Of a stretch of DNA of 64,000 bases, positions 1-7,413 are shown piece after piece. Each line of letters starts with the position of its first letter. Positions within the stretch are counted from its first letter, which is position 1. The DNA lies in contig NZ_FXUA01000004.1 of NCBI RefSeq assembly GCF_900182815.1, positions 62,001 through 126,000 on the forward strand, in the 5' to 3' direction. This DNA is from Algoriphagus winogradskyi (GTDB lineage Bacteria > Bacteroidota > Bacteroidia > Cytophagales > Cyclobacteriaceae). Below the pieces are notes generated by a model. It made no database searches, was not told the origin of the DNA, and saw nothing but the letters and a program-made list of their open reading frames with translations. The translations under genes were made by a program, and so were the position numbers.

Positions 1-1
1 T

Positions 2-88
2 GGTCAACCTGTATTCCGGAACGTAACCTTGTATTCCGGTGATCATGGCTCTGAGTTTGTCCATTATGCTTGGTTTAAGTTAAGATGA
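2..88 (+). CDS. C-terminal end of a gene entering from the left (unidentified)
   Basis: Frame 2 is open from the window edge to a TGA at 86-88 and encodes 28 residues ending in HYAWFKLR. The composition (aromatic, hydrophobic and charged residues mixed) resembles a real C-terminus more than noise, but it is too short to assign to a family. An imperfect hairpin (AGCTC ... GAGCT, 217-235) lies downstream. It could equally be a chance open frame. Confidence 0.35.
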   Translation, partial: GQPVFRNVTLYSGDHGSEFVHYAWFKLR

Positions 89-239
89 TCAAATCAAAAT
101 CATCTAAAACTGTATGTTATGGATGTGTTCTATCCTGTAAGGAAGGCAAAAATATTACAATTGTCATTCTCTACCAAAAGAAATCCATTAACGGAAGGTA
201 ATTGGCTTGATTAACAAGCTCTTTTAATTAGAGCTAAAA

Positions 240-272
240 AAAAATCCATCCGCAAGTAGCGAATGGATTTTT
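240..272 (-). terminator. Bidirectional intrinsic terminator downstream of rpmF
   Basis: Left arm 240-253 and right arm 259-272 pair over 14 bp with one G-T wobble around the 5-base loop AAGTA. An A-run at 236-244 gives a T-run on the minus strand just after the stem, and T's at 268-272 serve the plus strand. It sits 20 bases past the rpmF stop, so its main job is probably to end the DUF177-rpmF transcript. Confidence 0.8.
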
Positions 273-291
273 GTATGATTGAGATGACTGA

Positions 292-483
292 TTAAGCCAG
301 GATTTCTTTCTCAATGATAACTTGTCCTTTGTAGTACAATTTACCGTCCAACCAGAAAGCTCTGTGTGGAAGGTGCATTTCGCCTGTAGTAGGACATTTA
401 GCCAAACCTGGAGCCTCTAACTTGTAATGAGTTCTTCTTTTATCTCTTCTGGTTTTCGAAATTTTTCGTTTAGGATGTGCCAT
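292..483 (-). CDS. rpmF: 50S ribosomal protein L32
   Basis: Small basic protein of the large ribosomal subunit, 63 residues, the usual length for Bacteroidota L32. The N-terminus [20 protein letters not shown] is the family hallmark (start, short linker, then the Arg/Lys-rich RNA-binding stretch), and [14 protein letters not shown] is the conserved core. Only one Cys is left of the zinc ribbon seen in some L32 proteins, which is common. It lies 18 bases downstream of the DUF177 gene on the same strand. DUF177-rpmF is one of the most conserved gene pairs in bacteria and is presumably one transcript, ending at the hairpin at 240-272. Confidence 0.97.
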   Translation of the reverse strand: MAHPKRKISKTRRDKRRTHYKLEAPGLAKCPTTGEMHLPHRAFWLDGKLYYKGQVIIEKEILA

Positions 484-501
484 TTTATGCGTGGTTTATG
501 A

Positions 502-1071
502 TTATTCCTTGTTTTTTAACTTTTTTAAAAGATCCCATCTAGGATCCACTGGTTTATTATCTTCGTCAGAATCAGAGTCTTCTTCGGAGTTATTTGAATC
601 TTGCCCATCTATGTACGCGTAGATTCCTTCTCCTTCGTAATCCTCATCATCCATTTCATTTCTGTAATCGGGGTGAATCTTTTTTAGAGGCAAAGCCAAT
701 AAAATAAATTCGTAAATCAGCTGAGCTACATTGACTTTCGGTGTATCGCGAGTGATCATGATTACATCTTCGTCAATTTCTTTTTCCTCAGCACCAAACT
801 TATAGATCATTTTTTCATGGAAGTCAAGCGGCTGCTCAAAAGGCTCCAGACTTCTATCGCAAGTCAAGGTTACTTTCCCCGCAATATGAAAATCCATTTC
901 AATTAAGTTGGCTCCGACTTTCATTTTGATCCGTACGATCAAATTGCCTTTTTTAACAAGTTCGTTGTCTTCGAAGTGTTGGAAAAATGAATCTCCAATT
1001 TCGAAGTCAATTTCGTGGATGCCTTCGAGGAACTTAATGACCTCAATATCAAATGTTCTCCAGAATTTCAC
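502..1071 (-). CDS. DUF177 (YceD) family protein
   Basis: 189 residues, cytosolic, DUF177/YceD family. Family members sit next to rpmF and are implicated in 23S rRNA processing or large-subunit maturation in some bacteria and in plastids. Visible features are an N-terminal beta-rich part, the central segment KVTLTCDRSLEPF with its single conserved Cys, an acidic low-complexity linker (about residues 135-172, rich in D, E and S) and the C-terminal box DPRWDLLKKL that is typical of the family. The start at 1071 is an ATG closely following a promoter-like sequence at 1097-1128. The exact molecular activity is not evident from sequence. Confidence 0.9.
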   Translation of the reverse strand: MKFWRTFDIEVIKFLEGIHEIDFEIGDSFFQHFEDNELVKKGNLIVRIKMKVGANLIEMDFHIAGKVTLTCDRSLEPFEQPLDFHEKMIYKFGAEEKEIDEDVIMITRDTPKVNVAQLIYEFILLALPLKKIHPDYRNEMDDEDYEGEGIYAYIDGQDSNNSEEDSDSDEDNKPVDPRWDLLKKLKNKE

Positions 1072-1096
1072 GATACCTCCTCTCGATTTAAGACCG

Positions 1097-1128
1097 CAAA
1101 AATAGTGAATTATTATAAAAGGATGAAA
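1097..1128 (-). promoter_or_regulatory. Candidate promoter of DUF177-rpmF
   Basis: On the minus strand a -7 element TATTTTTG (1104 down to 1097) matches the Bacteroidota consensus TAnnTTTG. Twenty bases upstream is TTTC (1128-1125), one base off the -33 TTTG. The predicted start of transcription near 1091 leaves a leader of about 20 bases before the ATG at 1071. Confidence 0.5.
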
Positions 1129-1179
1129 GAGATTTTAAAATAATCTTTGGTTGTATTCAATAAATCTCTCCTTTTACGC

Positions 1180-2202
1180 TTAATTCTCTGATTCCTGCGG
1201 GTTGTGTTGTTGAATAATGTCTGCTGCAAGGAAAATAGCGGCTCTCATAGAGCCTTCATCTGCAATGTTTTTCCCTGCAATATTATAAGCTGTGCCATGA
1301 TCAGGCGAAGTTCTAACTACGGGAAGGCCTGCGGTAAAGTTTACTCCGATGCTGAATGCCATTGATTTGAAAGGTACTAATCCTTGATCATGATACATGG
1401 CCAACACCCCATCGAATTTAGTCTGATGTGCCATACCAAAGAATCCATCTGCAGGATAGGGCCCAAAAACCATTTTATTTTGATCCTTCAGCGCATGGAT
1501 AGCAGGTTTGATGATTTGTTCTTCCTCTTCACCCAAAAGTCCATCTTCGCCAGCATGGGGATTTAGGCCTAGAATGGCGATCTTTGGCTTATTGATACCA
1601 AAGTCTTTTTCCAATGTTTTGAGAAGAATATTGGCTTTTTCAATAATCCGCTCTTGGGTTACATTTTCCGCCACTTTTGCCAACGGCACATGACCTGTTA
1701 CTAAACCTACACGGAATTGCTCGGCGACCATAAGCATTAAGCTGTCTTTTGATGCAACCGCCTCGGTAATAAATTCAGTATGTCCAACAAAGTGTAATTC
1801 TTCTGAATTGACGTTGTTTTTATTAAGTGGCGCAGTGACTAAGGCTTGAATTTTTCCTTCTTTCAAATCATTTACAGCCATTTTCAAGGCTTCCAAAGCA
1901 AATTTTCCAGCTTCCTGAGTTTCCACACCTGGAATAACTTCAGGACATTCTTCGGCAGCATTGATTACATTGATTCGCTTATGCTGAATCTCGTCTATGC
2001 TTCTGATCTGTGCAAAATTGAAATCATCTAAGCCAAGTTGTTTCCTGTAGAAAGTCAGGGCTTTACCATGTGCATAAATCAGCGGGGTAAATGACTTATA
2101 GGTTCTATTGTCTAGCAAAGCTTTCATGGTAACTTCTACGCCTATGCCGTTAATGTCGCCAATGCTAATTCCGATAATGGGTTTGATCTTTCGTTGATGC
2201 AT
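1180..2202 (-). CDS. pdxA: 4-hydroxythreonine-4-phosphate dehydrogenase
   Basis: NAD-dependent, divalent-metal oxidoreductase of the DXP-dependent pyridoxal phosphate pathway. It oxidises 4-phosphohydroxy-L-threonine, whose product is used by PdxJ. The 340 residues cover the whole family length. Visible family motifs are PIIGISIGDINGIG at the N-terminus, GHTEFITEA, LNPHAGEDG and AMYHDQGLVPFK (histidines that bind metal and substrate), and TSPDHGTAYNIAG near the C-terminus. It stands alone on the minus strand, divergent from rsmA with 121 bases between starts. No pdxJ is seen nearby. Confidence 0.96.
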   Translation of the reverse strand: MHQRKIKPIIGISIGDINGIGVEVTMKALLDNRTYKSFTPLIYAHGKALTFYRKQLGLDDFNFAQIRSIDEIQHKRINVINAAEECPEVIPGVETQEAGKFALEALKMAVNDLKEGKIQALVTAPLNKNNVNSEELHFVGHTEFITEAVASKDSLMLMVAEQFRVGLVTGHVPLAKVAENVTQERIIEKANILLKTLEKDFGINKPKIAILGLNPHAGEDGLLGEEEEQIIKPAIHALKDQNKMVFGPYPADGFFGMAHQTKFDGVLAMYHDQGLVPFKSMAFSIGVNFTAGLPVVRTSPDHGTAYNIAGKNIADEGSMRAAIFLAADIIQQHNPQESEN

Positions 2203-2283
2203 ATTAATTATAATGTGGACTAGGTGTTAAGGTTTGGTCAAGCCTCCTTATGTAAGCTAGTCCTTTAGAATTATTCTCTTAAT

Positions 2284-2316
2284 TTTGAGATTGCAATTTA
2301 TAAAAATTTATCTGAG
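2284..2316 (+). promoter_or_regulatory. Weak candidate promoter of rsmA
   Basis: TTTG at 2284-2287 is followed after 21 bases by TATCTGAG at 2309-2316, a partial match to TAnnTTTG, just upstream of the rsmA ATG at 2324. This is only a moderate consensus match and is reported because it is correctly placed. Confidence 0.3.
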
Positions 2317-2323
2317 CTAACCG

Positions 2324-3109
2324 ATGGAAAAGGTCAAAGCCAAGAAACACTTGGGACAGCATTTTTTGACCGATTTGAGTATTGCGGAGCAAATAGCTCA
2401 AGCGGTCAAAGGGCATAACGGAGTATCAAAAGTTCTGGAAATAGGGCCAGGTATGGGGGTGCTTACTGATTTCTTAATGAAGGGAAATCTGGATTTATAT
2501 CTAATCGATATTGACAAGGAATCCATTGTTTACCTACATAAGAAATATCCGGAGCTAGGAGATAAGATCATTGAAGGGGATTTTCTAAAAATGAACCTTG
2601 AAGAAGTCTTTACTGATAAGTTTGCCATCGCTGGTAATTTCCCCTACAATATATCATCGCAGATTTTCTTTAAAGTACTTGAGGTAAAAGATCAGGTGAC
2701 AGAAGTGGTTTGTATGCTTCAGAAGGAAGTGGCCGAACGAATCGCTTCGCCAAAGGGAAATAAAGACTACGGAATTTTGTCAGTGCTCTTACAAGCATAT
2801 TACGATATAGAATACCTATTCACAGTCCCACCTCATGTTTTCGACCCGCCTCCAAAAGTCAATTCTGGTGTTATCCGCCTAACCAGAAATGCGACTGAAA
2901 AATTAGATTGCAACGAAAAGTTATTTAAGCAGGTTGTAAAGGCAGGATTTGGTAATAGAAGGAAAACCCTTCGAAACTGTCTGAAGCCTTTTAACCTTCC
3001 TGAAGAGTTTAATTCAAATCCCATTTTGAATCTACGTGCCGAACAATTGGACGTAGCTGAATTCATATTTCTAACCCAAACAATTGAAGCTTCCCGTGGA
3101 AATCATTAA
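2324..3109 (+). CDS. rsmA: 16S rRNA (adenine(1518)-N6/adenine(1519)-N6)-dimethyltransferase
   Basis: KsgA/RsmA dimethylates two adjacent adenosines in the 3' terminal helix of 16S rRNA during late small-subunit assembly, using SAM. The 261 residues are full length. The N-terminal LGQHFLTD signature, SAM motif I LEIGPGMG (about residues 38-45) and the catalytic NFPYN (residues 105-109) are intact. The C-terminal helical domain has GFGNRRKTLRNCL, also typical. The last 26 bases overlap the mgtE reading frame if the latter starts at TTG 3084, suggesting coupled translation. Confidence 0.97.
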   Translation: MEKVKAKKHLGQHFLTDLSIAEQIAQAVKGHNGVSKVLEIGPGMGVLTDFLMKGNLDLYLIDIDKESIVYLHKKYPELGDKIIEGDFLKMNLEEVFTDKFAIAGNFPYNISSQIFFKVLEVKDQVTEVVCMLQKEVAERIASPKGNKDYGILSVLLQAYYDIEYLFTVPPHVFDPPPKVNSGVIRLTRNATEKLDCNEKLFKQVVKAGFGNRRKTLRNCLKPFNLPEEFNSNPILNLRAEQLDVAEFIFLTQTIEASRGNH

Positions 3110-4463
3110 GCAGTTTGAACTTTCGAAGGAGTACTTAGAAAGCCTGCAGCAGGCGATTGAAGCAGAGGACTTGAACTTTATTCAAGAGACCCTTAGCGGG
3201 GTCAATGTAGCAGATATTGCCGCTTTGCTCGATGAGTTGTCCATGGCCGAGTCAATCTTTGTGCTAAGGGTGCTGGACGCTCAGTTGGCGGCGGATATTA
3301 TCATCGAGTTAGAAGCTACAAATCAGCACCGGGTATTAAAGGAGCTGGAAGTTCAGGAAATGGCTAACCTGATTGAGTTGATGGACTCTGATGATGGAGC
3401 TGATATTTTAAATCTTTTCCTCGAAAGAGAACGGGAAGATATCATCAGCCATTTTCAGGATAAGGTAAAGTCAGATCAAATTCTGGAACTTTTACGCTAT
3501 GATGAAGACACCGCGGGTGGTATTATGGCGAAGGAATATATTCGGGCCAATAAGAACTGGAATGTAGTTCAGACCATCAATGAGATCCGTCGTCAGGCAG
3601 AAAATGTAAGTAAGATATATTCCATTTTTGTTGTGAATAATCGGCAGCAATTGATGGGAATTGTTTCGCTGAAGCGCATTGTATTGGCTTCAGATGAAAC
3701 AAAGATTGAGGATATCTACGAGGAAGAAGTGATCTCAGTGCCTACTTACATGGATCAGGAAGAGGTGGCTGAGGTCATGCGAAAGTATGATTTGGAATCA
3801 CTACCAGTGGTAAATAGTAAGAATAAGTTGGTTGGGAGAATTACAGTCGATGATATTCTAGATGTAATCCGTGAGGAAGCCGAGGAAGATATTCAGGCAA
3901 TGACAGGTATTTCTGATACCGTCGATGAGTATGACAGTGTTATCAAGCTTTCCAAGGCTAGGCTCCCTTGGCTACTGATAGGAATTTGCGGTGGACTACT
4001 TGGTGCTGGATTTATTGGCTTTTTTGAAGAAGGGCTAAGTAAGGTTACTGCACTTGCCTTTTTCATCCCGCTCATCACTGCAACTGGCGGGAATGTAGGA
4101 ATTCAAACTTCCTCAATCGTAGTCCAGTCTCTTGCCAGTAAATCCATCTTCGATGATTCCATGGCCAAAAGATTCCTGAAAGTGCTTTTAGTCGCGATTT
4201 TAAATGGGTTGATTCTAGCCACATTTGTCTTTGGCGTGGTAGTTTTATTCTACAAGACCGACGTGTCATTCGCGATGGTCGTCTCAATTGCTTTGTTTTC
4301 AGTGGTGTTACTTGCCTCATTTATGGGGACGATCACGCCGATTATACTTGATAAAATTGGAATTAATCCGGCTTTGGCTTCGGGACCATTTATCACCACA
4401 GCAAATGATCTGATTGGACTGGCAGTTTATTTTTTGGTTGCCATGTCGCTTTTACACATTTAA
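3084..4463 (+). CDS. mgtE: Magnesium transporter MgtE
   Basis: Mg2+ channel/transporter of the MgtE family, 459 residues as usual. Domain order is an N-terminal helical MgtE_N domain (about 1-125), two CBS domains (about 130-260) that sense cytosolic Mg2+ and gate the pore, a plug helix, and a five-helix membrane domain (about 280-455) containing the pore signature GGNVGIQTSS. No ATG is available at the N-terminus: TTG at 3084 or GTG at 3096 must be used, both inside the rsmA frame, so translation is probably coupled to rsmA. The family start (FELSKEYLE a few residues in) fits either choice. Confidence 0.95.
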   Translation: MKLPVEIIKQFELSKEYLESLQQAIEAEDLNFIQETLSGVNVADIAALLDELSMAESIFVLRVLDAQLAADIIIELEATNQHRVLKELEVQEMANLIELMDSDDGADILNLFLEREREDIISHFQDKVKSDQILELLRYDEDTAGGIMAKEYIRANKNWNVVQTINEIRRQAENVSKIYSIFVVNNRQQLMGIVSLKRIVLASDETKIEDIYEEEVISVPTYMDQEEVAEVMRKYDLESLPVVNSKNKLVGRITVDDILDVIREEAEEDIQAMTGISDTVDEYDSVIKLSKARLPWLLIGICGGLLGAGFIGFFEEGLSKVTALAFFIPLITATGGNVGIQTSSIVVQSLASKSIFDDSMAKRFLKVLLVAILNGLILATFVFGVVVLFYKTDVSFAMVVSIALFSVVLLASFMGTITPIILDKIGINPALASGPFITTANDLIGLAVYFLVAMSLLHI

Positions 4464-4473
4464 TTATCAGAAA

Positions 4474-5409
4474 ATGAAGATTCTTATCATTGATGAAATG
4501 CATCACAGCATTATGCCCATGTTGGAAAAAGATAGGCATGAAGTTATTTATGCTCCTAAAATAACCCGTGATGAAATTGCAGCTTGCATTGCTGAGTTTG
4601 ATGGGTTGATCATTCGATCCAAAACTCCTATGGATAGGGAGCTTTTGCAGAAGGCTACTAAATTGAAATTTATAGGAAGAGCGGGAGCAGGGCTGGACAA
4701 AATTGATTTAGAATATATGGCTGAAAGGGGAATTAAGCTTTTCCATGCAGCCAAAGGAAATAGGGATGCTGTGGCAGAGCATGCTGTCGGAATGCTTTTA
4801 GCGCTTTTCAATAATGTAAAAAAAGCTGACCAGGAAGTTCGCAAAGGGATTTGGGACCGAGAAGGAAATCGTGGTCATGAGCTGATAGGAAAGACAGTTG
4901 GGATCATGGGATATGGGAATATGGGGAAGTCATTTGCTGATAGACTTAGGGGATTTAAGGTGAATATTTTGGCCTACGATAAGTACAAGTTTGACTTTGC
5001 TGATGATTTTGTACAGGAAGTGATGTGGGAAAAGTTGAAAGCTGAAGCTGATATTTTGAGTATTCATATTCCACTTACTCCGGAGACAAAGAATTTTTTT
5101 ACTCTAAAAGAGCTGCAAAGTTTTGCAAAACCTTTTTGGCTGATTAATACTGCAAGGGGAGAGGTGATTAGTTTCAAGACCTTAAATGAGGCTTTGGATC
5201 TTGGGGTTCTGAGAGGAGTTTTGTTGGATGTTTTGGAAAATGAGAAGTTTCAGAAGTTTACGGACGAGCAAAAAGCTGAGTTTGAGAAATTGGCGGCAAG
5301 AGAAAATGTTTTGTTTAGTCCCCACGTAGCCGGCTGGACTTTTGAGTCATACGAGAAGATTAATAAAGTTTTAGCCAAAAGGATCAAAAAGGCTTTTAAA
5401 GACAATTAA
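4474..5409 (+). CDS. D-2-hydroxyacid dehydrogenase (SerA-like)
   Basis: NAD(P)-dependent D-isomer-specific 2-hydroxyacid dehydrogenase, 311 residues from the ATG at 4474; an open frame extends 20 codons upstream into mgtE, but MKILIIDEMH is the natural start. The Rossmann motif GIMGYGNMG is at 143-151, and the catalytic triad is visible as R228 (NTARGE), E257 (DVLENE) and H284 (SPHVAGW). Short Bacteroidota proteins of this type are usually annotated as D-3-phosphoglycerate dehydrogenase, the first step of serine synthesis, but there is no ACT domain and no serC neighbour. Substrate is therefore uncertain. It begins 10 bases after mgtE, probably in the same transcript. Confidence 0.85.
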   Translation: MKILIIDEMHHSIMPMLEKDRHEVIYAPKITRDEIAACIAEFDGLIIRSKTPMDRELLQKATKLKFIGRAGAGLDKIDLEYMAERGIKLFHAAKGNRDAVAEHAVGMLLALFNNVKKADQEVRKGIWDREGNRGHELIGKTVGIMGYGNMGKSFADRLRGFKVNILAYDKYKFDFADDFVQEVMWEKLKAEADILSIHIPLTPETKNFFTLKELQSFAKPFWLINTARGEVISFKTLNEALDLGVLRGVLLDVLENEKFQKFTDEQKAEFEKLAARENVLFSPHVAGWTFESYEKINKVLAKRIKKAFKDN

Positions 5410-5444
5410 CCCAGTATTTAATAGTAAGACAAAGAAATAGTCGC

Positions 5445-5476
5445 TTTGCTTTGTTTCAAAGCTTTTGCTATCTTTG
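5445..5476 (+). promoter_or_regulatory. Promoter of greA (Bacteroidota type)
   Basis: TTTG at 5445-5448, a spacer of exactly 20 bases, then TATCTTTG at 5469-5476: a full match to the Bacteroidota housekeeping consensus. Transcription should start around 5481-5484, giving an untranslated leader of roughly 80 bases that contains the hairpin at 5503-5529. Confidence 0.7.
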
Positions 5477-5502
5477 TACATCAAATACAAGCCAATAACA
5501 AG

Positions 5503-5537
5503 GTAACGGTCCCGTCTTGCGACCGTTACTTTGTTTT
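5503..5537 (+). promoter_or_regulatory. Leader hairpin with T-rich tail upstream of greA (possible attenuator)
   Basis: A perfect 9-bp stem, GTAACGGTC (5503-5511) with GACCGTTAC (5521-5529) and a 9-base loop, is followed directly by TTTGTTTTT. It lies between the greA promoter and the greA ATG at 5561, so it is not simply the terminator of the upstream gene. It looks like an intrinsic terminator inside the greA leader and could produce a short leader RNA and attenuate greA. Confidence 0.6.
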
Positions 5538-5560
5538 TGTGGCTTTTAATAGAGTTGATT

Positions 5561-6034
5561 ATGGGAGAAATACAATATTATACTGAAGAAGGCCTAAAGA
5601 GATTGAAGGACGAACTTCAAATGCTTAAAACTAAAGGTAGAACTGATATTTCCTTGCAAATAGCAGAGGCAAGAGATAAAGGAGATCTAAGTGAAAATGC
5701 TGAGTACGATGCGGCAAAGGACGCCCAAGGTCACTTAGAGCTTAAGATCGCAAAGCTAGAAGCTGTGGTAGGTAATGCTAGAGTTTTGGATAGCTCTCAG
5801 TTGGATACTTCCAAAGTAGGAATCCTCACTACAGTGAAGATTAAAAATGTAAAAAATGGAATGACTGTCAGTTATACGTTAGTTTCTGAACAAGAGGCTG
5901 ATTTGAAAGCTGGCAAAATTTCCTTGGGCTCTCCATTTGGAAAAGGGTTAGTAGGAAAAAAAGTAGGAGATATAGCTGAAGTAAAAGCTCCGGCAGGGAC
6001 TCTACAATTTGAAATATTGGATATTACATTCTAA
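5561..6034 (+). CDS. greA: Transcription elongation factor GreA
   Basis: GreA enters the RNA polymerase secondary channel and stimulates cleavage of backtracked transcripts. The ATG at 5561 gives MGEIQYYTEEGLKRL and 157 residues, the normal size; an upstream in-frame extension to 5531 is not expected to be used. The N-terminal coiled coil carries the tip DLSENAEYDAAK with the acidic residues that coordinate the catalytic Mg2+, and the C-terminal FKBP-like domain holds SPFGKGLVGKKVGD. It has its own promoter and leader hairpin and is followed by a clear terminator at 6039-6068. Confidence 0.97.
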   Translation: MGEIQYYTEEGLKRLKDELQMLKTKGRTDISLQIAEARDKGDLSENAEYDAAKDAQGHLELKIAKLEAVVGNARVLDSSQLDTSKVGILTTVKIKNVKNGMTVSYTLVSEQEADLKAGKISLGSPFGKGLVGKKVGDIAEVKAPAGTLQFEILDITF

Positions 6035-6038
6035 CATT

Positions 6039-6068
6039 AATCCCGGCTTATGTCGGGATTTTATTTTT
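6039..6068 (+). terminator. Intrinsic terminator of greA
   Basis: AATCCCG (6039-6045) pairs with CGGGATT (6054-6060) across an 8-base loop, followed by TTATTTTT. It starts five bases after the greA stop and ends just before the HIT gene, which must therefore have its own promoter or rely on read-through. Confidence 0.8.
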
Positions 6069-6075
6069 AAAGATT

Positions 6076-6468
6076 ATGGCCACAATTTTCACAAAAATTA
6101 TTAATCGAGAAATCCCCGGTCACATCGTAGCCGAGGATGAGAATTACATCGCTTTTTTAGACATCATGCCTTTGGTCAAAGGCCACGTATTGGTCGTTCC
6201 CAAGAAGGAAGTTGATTATATTTTTGATTTGGAGCCTGAAGTACTTTCTGGCCTACATCTTTTTGCGCAGCAAGTAGCAAAAGCCATAGACAAAACAATC
6301 AAATGCACACGAGTTGGCGTTGCTGTGATTGGATTAGAGGTCCCTCATGTACATGTGCATCTTGTGCCTCTTAGTAGTATGGAGGATATTAATTTCAATC
6401 GCCCAAAACTGAAACTTTCTAATGAAGAGTTGGCGGAAATTTCTGAGCGTATTCGTGAAGCAGTTTAG
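6076..6468 (+). CDS. HIT family protein (histidine triad nucleotide hydrolase)
   Basis: 130 residues with the histidine triad HVHVHLV (H91, H93, H95), the nucleotide-binding loop and nucleophile of the HIT superfamily. The N-terminus TIFTKIINREIPGHIVAED matches the Hint branch, whose members hydrolyse purine nucleoside phosphoramidates and acyl-adenylates. It is cytosolic, and the physiological substrate cannot be read from sequence. The ATG lies 8 bases after the greA terminator tail. Confidence 0.93.
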   Translation: MATIFTKIINREIPGHIVAEDENYIAFLDIMPLVKGHVLVVPKKEVDYIFDLEPEVLSGLHLFAQQVAKAIDKTIKCTRVGVAVIGLEVPHVHVHLVPLSSMEDINFNRPKLKLSNEELAEISERIREAV

Positions 6469-6505
6469 TTCATACTCGCTGTGATCAGTCGCAGTTTGCA
6501 GGGAT

Positions 6506-6537
6506 CAGTATTCAGTATTCAACGCTACTGAATACTG
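6506..6537. repeat. Perfect 12-bp inverted repeat between convergent genes
   Basis: CAGTATTCAGTA (6506-6517) and TACTGAATACTG (6526-6537) are exact reverse complements around an 8-base loop. There is no T-run on either side, so it is not a classical intrinsic terminator. The neighbouring phrase is also repetitive (GATCAGT and CAGT words at 6483-6510), resembling decayed intergenic repeat elements. It separates the convergent HIT and PfkB genes and may still block read-through. Confidence 0.6.
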
Positions 6538-6549
6538 AGGCTGCCCGCT

Positions 6550-7413
6550 TTATATATCCGTAATCTCATACCTCGGAGTTCCCCCTTTTTTACTGGCTAC
6601 AAAGGCTCCAAGTTTACAGGCGAAGTCCAGTACTTGATCCAAAGGTTGTTTGTCTAGATAGGTTTTGATAAAGCCGCTCAGAAATGCATCACCAGCGCCG
6701 ATACTATCTGCTACTTTTACTTTATAACCTTCATGGCTGATAATTTTCCCGCCTTTATAGATCAAAGCGCCTTTGGATCCTTGGGTGACACAAATCAAAT
6801 CTATAGGGAAATGCTGATCTAAATGACTACAAACACTTTCCACACTTGGATCTATGTCAAAGTAGTCTGCAAAGATCACCAGCTCATCCTCATTAATTTT
6901 TAAAATATCTGTAAAACCCAGTATAACTACTACCAGCTCAAAATCATAAAAAGGAGGACGGAAGTTCGCATCAAAAATGCGTAAGGTGTTATGATGAAGC
7001 AACTTCAGGAGGGTAATTAAGCTACCAGCATTGCGTACAGCTAGGGTTCCAAAAACAAATGCTTCTGATTCAGCCACAGCTTGACTTATAGTGTTATTCC
7101 ATTGAATAAAATCCCAAGCTACGGGAGAGACGATGGTGTATTTGATATTTTCGGGGTCGTCGTCATTTACCAATACCTTTGAGGTTTCATGCTCCTCATT
7201 TACCTGAATCAGATCAACTGGTAAATCAAAGGTTTGTAAAAAGTCAATAAGTTTTTGGCCATCCTCATCATTTCCTATAGCGGAGATTAACCGGGAATTC
7301 AGTCCAAGCTGATGAAGATTTAGAGTGACGTTCATCGGGGCTCCTCCAGGCACTGGGCCAGAGGGTAAGCAATCCCAAAGCATTTCTCCGAAAATGACTA
7401 CTTTATGCTGCAT
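6550..7413 (-). CDS. PfkB-family sugar kinase (fructokinase-like)
   Basis: ATP-dependent carbohydrate kinase of the ribokinase/PfkB family, 287 residues, slightly shorter than the usual 300-320. The N-terminal GEMLWDCLPSGPVPGGAPMN contains the sugar-binding GG motif, and DSIGAGDAFLSGF near the C-terminus contains the anion hole and catalytic Asp. The N-terminal form GE.LWD is typical of fructokinases. Its ATG overlaps the end of the upstream MFS sugar porter gene by 11 bases, so the two are translated from one transcript and probably take up and phosphorylate the same hexose, most simply fructose. Specificity is inferred, not shown. Confidence 0.88.
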   Translation of the reverse strand: MQHKVVIFGEMLWDCLPSGPVPGGAPMNVTLNLHQLGLNSRLISAIGNDEDGQKLIDFLQTFDLPVDLIQVNEEHETSKVLVNDDDPENIKYTIVSPVAWDFIQWNNTISQAVAESEAFVFGTLAVRNAGSLITLLKLLHHNTLRIFDANFRPPFYDFELVVVILGFTDILKINEDELVIFADYFDIDPSVESVCSHLDQHFPIDLICVTQGSKGALIYKGGKIISHEGYKVKVADSIGAGDAFLSGFIKTYLDKQPLDQVLDFACKLGAFVASKKGGTPRYEITDI

